7,823 nucleotides of DNA from NCBI GenBank assembly GCA_038124905.1, contig JAYPCW010000053.1, forward strand, positions 1 to 7,823, read 5' to 3'. Shown here piece by piece: positions 6,386-7,823 of the stretch (within the stretch, counting starts at the first letter, position 1; each line of letters begins with the position of its first letter). This stretch comes from ATZT02 sp038124905. Lineage in GTDB: Bacteria; Actinomycetota; Actinomycetes; S36-B12; UBA5976. Both the position numbers and the translations under genes were made by a program. The notes below the pieces were generated by a model that worked only from the letters and a program-made list of their open reading frames with translations, was not told the origin of the DNA and did no database searches.

Positions 6386-7132
6386 TTAATGTTTTTCACA
6401 AAGCGGATCTTTTTGAATAGTAATTGTCTCCCACTGAGAATTGAGTGCATCAAAAATCATTAGCCTGCCGATTAATGGCTCACCTAGTCCGACAAGTATT
6501 TTTATTGCTTCTAATCCTTGTAAATTCCCAATCACTCCACAAAGGCTTCCTAAAACTCCAGCTTCCGCGCAACTTGGCACGCTTCCTTTTGGTGGAGCTT
6601 CGGGAAACACGCAGCGATAACACGGGCCTTGCTTCGCATCAAACACACTTACCCGCCCATCAAATTGATTTAGCGCCGCCCACACATCTGGGATTTTGAG
6701 TTCGGCACAAACATCATTAACTAAGTATTTAGTTTCAAAGTTATCACTGCCATCAATCACTAAATCAAAATCTTTAAAGATTTTCTGGGCATTGTCACTA
6801 GTTAACTCTTGATTAAAGGTGATAATTTCAACTTTAGGATTTAATTTATTTAAATAAGATTGTGCGCTCGTGGTTTTAGGTTGCTTTAAAAATTCAGGTG
6901 TATGAATTACTTGCCGATGCAAGTTTGATTCGCTCACCTCATCAAAGTCAATAACTCCGATTGTTCCCACGCCACCAGCTGCGAGATAAGGCAAAGTCGC
7001 TGAGCCCAATCCCCCGGCACCAACTACTAAGACTCTTGAGCTGCCGAGCTTTTGTTGACCTTCAAGTCCAAAGTTCGGCAAAATGGTTTGCCGCAGGTAT
7101 CGCTGCACCAAACTTAAATCAATTTCGGCCAT
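6386..7132 (-). CDS. MoeB/ThiF-family sulfur-carrier-protein adenylyltransferase
   Basis: E1-like enzyme that adenylates the C-terminal Gly-Gly of a small sulfur carrier (MoaD or ThiS type), for molybdopterin, thiamine or similar sulfur transfer. The 248-residue product has the Rossmann ATP loop GAGGLGS (38-44) and Arg14, Asn70, Arg73, Lys86 and Asp130, all at the same numbers as in E. coli MoeB. It also has Cys188 in SCAEAGVLG at the usual cysteine position. Zinc ligands Cys171 and Cys174 (CYRC) are present, but the second pair reads Cys245-x2-His248, with His as the last residue, where MoeB has Cys-x2-Cys. There is no C-terminal rhodanese domain as in actinobacterial MoeZ. No carrier-protein gene is nearby, so MoeB versus ThiF cannot be settled. 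The start ATG lacks a Shine-Dalgarno sequence; TAGACT (7148-7143) is a possible -10. ppdK follows 47 bases later. Confidence 0.88.
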   Translation of the reverse strand: MAEIDLSLVQRYLRQTILPNFGLEGQQKLGSSRVLVVGAGGLGSATLPYLAAGGVGTIGVIDFDEVSESNLHRQVIHTPEFLKQPKTTSAQSYLNKLNPKVEIITFNQELTSDNAQKIFKDFDLVIDGSDNFETKYLVNDVCAELKIPDVWAALNQFDGRVSVFDAKQGPCYRCVFPEAPPKGSVPSCAEAGVLGSLCGVIGNLQGLEAIKILVGLGEPLIGRLMIFDALNSQWETITIQKDPLCEKH

Positions 7133-7175
7133 CTCAAATGTCAGTCTAAGCCCTAGCTAGTGGCAAACTAATCTC
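7133..7175. promoter_or_regulatory. Divergent promoter region between moeB-like and puuD-like genes
   Basis: Only 43 bases separate the two divergent start codons, so both promoters must lie here or reach into the coding sequences. Towards the minus-strand gene, TAGACT (7148-7143) ends ten bases before the ATG. Towards the plus-strand gene, CAAACT (7164-7169) ends six bases before the ATG. Neither side has a Shine-Dalgarno sequence, so both mRNAs may be leaderless or nearly so. An 8-base palindrome, CTAGCTAG (7153-7160), sits at the centre and could bind a dimeric regulator, though a site this short may be chance. Confidence 0.35.
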
Positions 7176-7823
7176 ATGAAAAAACCAGTTATCGGTATCT
7201 CTTGCTATGTGGAACCAGCTAAGTGGGGCGCCTGGGAGATTCAAGCCGCAGTTTTACCTTTTGCATATGTAACGAGTGTTACTGAAGCTGGAGGACGCGC
7301 GGTAATAATCCCGCCAGATTCAACTGGCAGTGAAGTTGTTGAAAATTTAGATGGATTAATTATTGCCGGCGGAGCTGATGTTGATGCCGCGCTTTATAAC
7401 GAAAGCGCTCATGAAACAGCTGATAAGCCAAGAGTTGAAAGAGACAAATCAGAAATCTTGCTTTATAAAAAGGCATTAGAACTAAAAAAACCATTTTTAG
7501 GTATTTGCCGAGGGTTGCAAATAATGGCAATCGCAAGCGGCGGTTCATTGATTCAACATTTACCAGATGTTTCCTCGTTAAATCATCGCCCAGCGCCTGC
7601 ACAATTTGTCGATCATGGCGCCAGATTTGAAACAGGATCATTAGTTGAAAAACTGCTAGGCAAAGAAATGGTTGTTAATTCTTCTCATCATCAAGCAGTT
7701 AAAACCCCAGGTAGTTTAAAAATTACTGGCTGGGCTGAAGATGACACTATAGAAGTTTTAGAAAACCCCGACCACAAATTTGTAATCGGGGTTCAATGGC
7801 ATCCGGAGATGCATCACGACAAG
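7176..7823 (+). CDS. Gamma-glutamyl-GABA hydrolase-like class I amidotransferase (peptidase C26), partial
   Basis: Predicted cytoplasmic hydrolase of the PuuD-like peptidase C26 family, whose characterised member releases GABA from gamma-glutamyl-GABA in putrescine breakdown. The 216 codons visible begin MKKPVIGISCY and run off the right end without a stop; relatives are about 240-255 residues, so perhaps 25-40 are missing. The family landmarks are present: LIIAGGADVDAALY (61-74), the nucleophile elbow GICRGLQ with Cys111, NSSHHQAVK (168-176), and QWHPE with His209 and Glu211 completing the Cys-His-Glu triad. The ATG at 7176 is the only sensible start, since an upstream ATG at 7138 hits a stop after three codons. 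There is no Shine-Dalgarno sequence. The gene is divergent from the moeB-like gene; no other polyamine gene is in view, so the substrate is inferred from family only. Confidence 0.88.
   Translation, partial: MKKPVIGISCYVEPAKWGAWEIQAAVLPFAYVTSVTEAGGRAVIIPPDSTGSEVVENLDGLIIAGGADVDAALYNESAHETADKPRVERDKSEILLYKKALELKKPFLGICRGLQIMAIASGGSLIQHLPDVSSLNHRPAPAQFVDHGARFETGSLVEKLLGKEMVVNSSHHQAVKTPGSLKITGWAEDDTIEVLENPDHKFVIGVQWHPEMHHDK

Noticed and set aside
6358..6390. Nine-base inverted repeat ATTAATTAA/TTAATTAAT between moeB-like and ppdK genes, as a terminator
   Set aside because: The stem is made only of A-T pairs with a 15-base loop, too weak for an intrinsic terminator, and such repeats are expected in an AT-only stretch.
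7138..7149. Three-codon upstream ORF before the PuuD-like gene
   Set aside because: It has no ribosome-binding site, and a frame this short occurs easily by chance.
7360..7641. Minus-strand open frame of 93 codons near the right edge
   Set aside because: It is antisense to the PuuD-like gene, whose catalytic motifs are intact in the plus strand.

Overview
The window carries the downstream part of a bacterial ribosomal-protein gene cluster on the minus strand, with two metabolic genes upstream of it and one divergent, partial gene at the right edge. Several things point to an actinobacterium: RpoA begins MLIAQRP, as actinobacterial RpoA proteins do; IF-1 and S4 are of actinobacterial type; and rpsD sits between rpsK and rpoA, unlike the Bacillus arrangement. 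Base composition is only moderate in GC (mid-40s percent by eye) and intergenic gaps are short. That suggests a streamlined, low-GC freshwater lineage such as Nanopelagicales (acI). The lineage is an inference; the phylum is fairly secure.

Layout, in the direction of transcription (right to left): a MoeB/ThiF-type activating enzyme (7132-6386), then pyruvate phosphate dikinase (6338-3645), then infA, rpmJ, rpsM, rpsK, rpsD, rpoA and rplQ (3546-61), ending in a strong intrinsic terminator (about 15-46). On the plus strand a class I glutamine-amidotransferase-like hydrolase of the PuuD/peptidase C26 type starts at 7176 and runs off the right end. No gene-free stretch exceeds 300 bases. The longest is the 147-base gap between rpmJ and rpsM (3050-3196), and it is full of inverted repeats.

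The translation cluster supplies initiation factor 1, ribosomal proteins L36, S13, S11, S4 and L17, and the RNA polymerase alpha subunit. Spacing is tight (13-50 bases) except for the rpmJ-rpsM gap, so the genes are probably co-transcribed. The genes usually found upstream of infA in Actinobacteria (secY-adk-map) are absent here; ppdK occupies that position.

The most interesting signal is the rpsM leader. As mRNA it can form a pseudoknot: the loop of a 6-bp hairpin matches perfectly a strand lying just upstream of the rpsM Shine-Dalgarno sequence. A second hairpin sits in the connecting loop, and a long near-perfect palindrome lies upstream. The position is the same as that of the S4-binding pseudoknot of the E. 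coli alpha operon, so an autoregulatory role, perhaps through S4 encoded two genes downstream, is a reasonable but untested hypothesis. A second point is a MoeB-like protein that ends exactly at its last zinc motif, with Cys-x2-His in place of Cys-x2-Cys.
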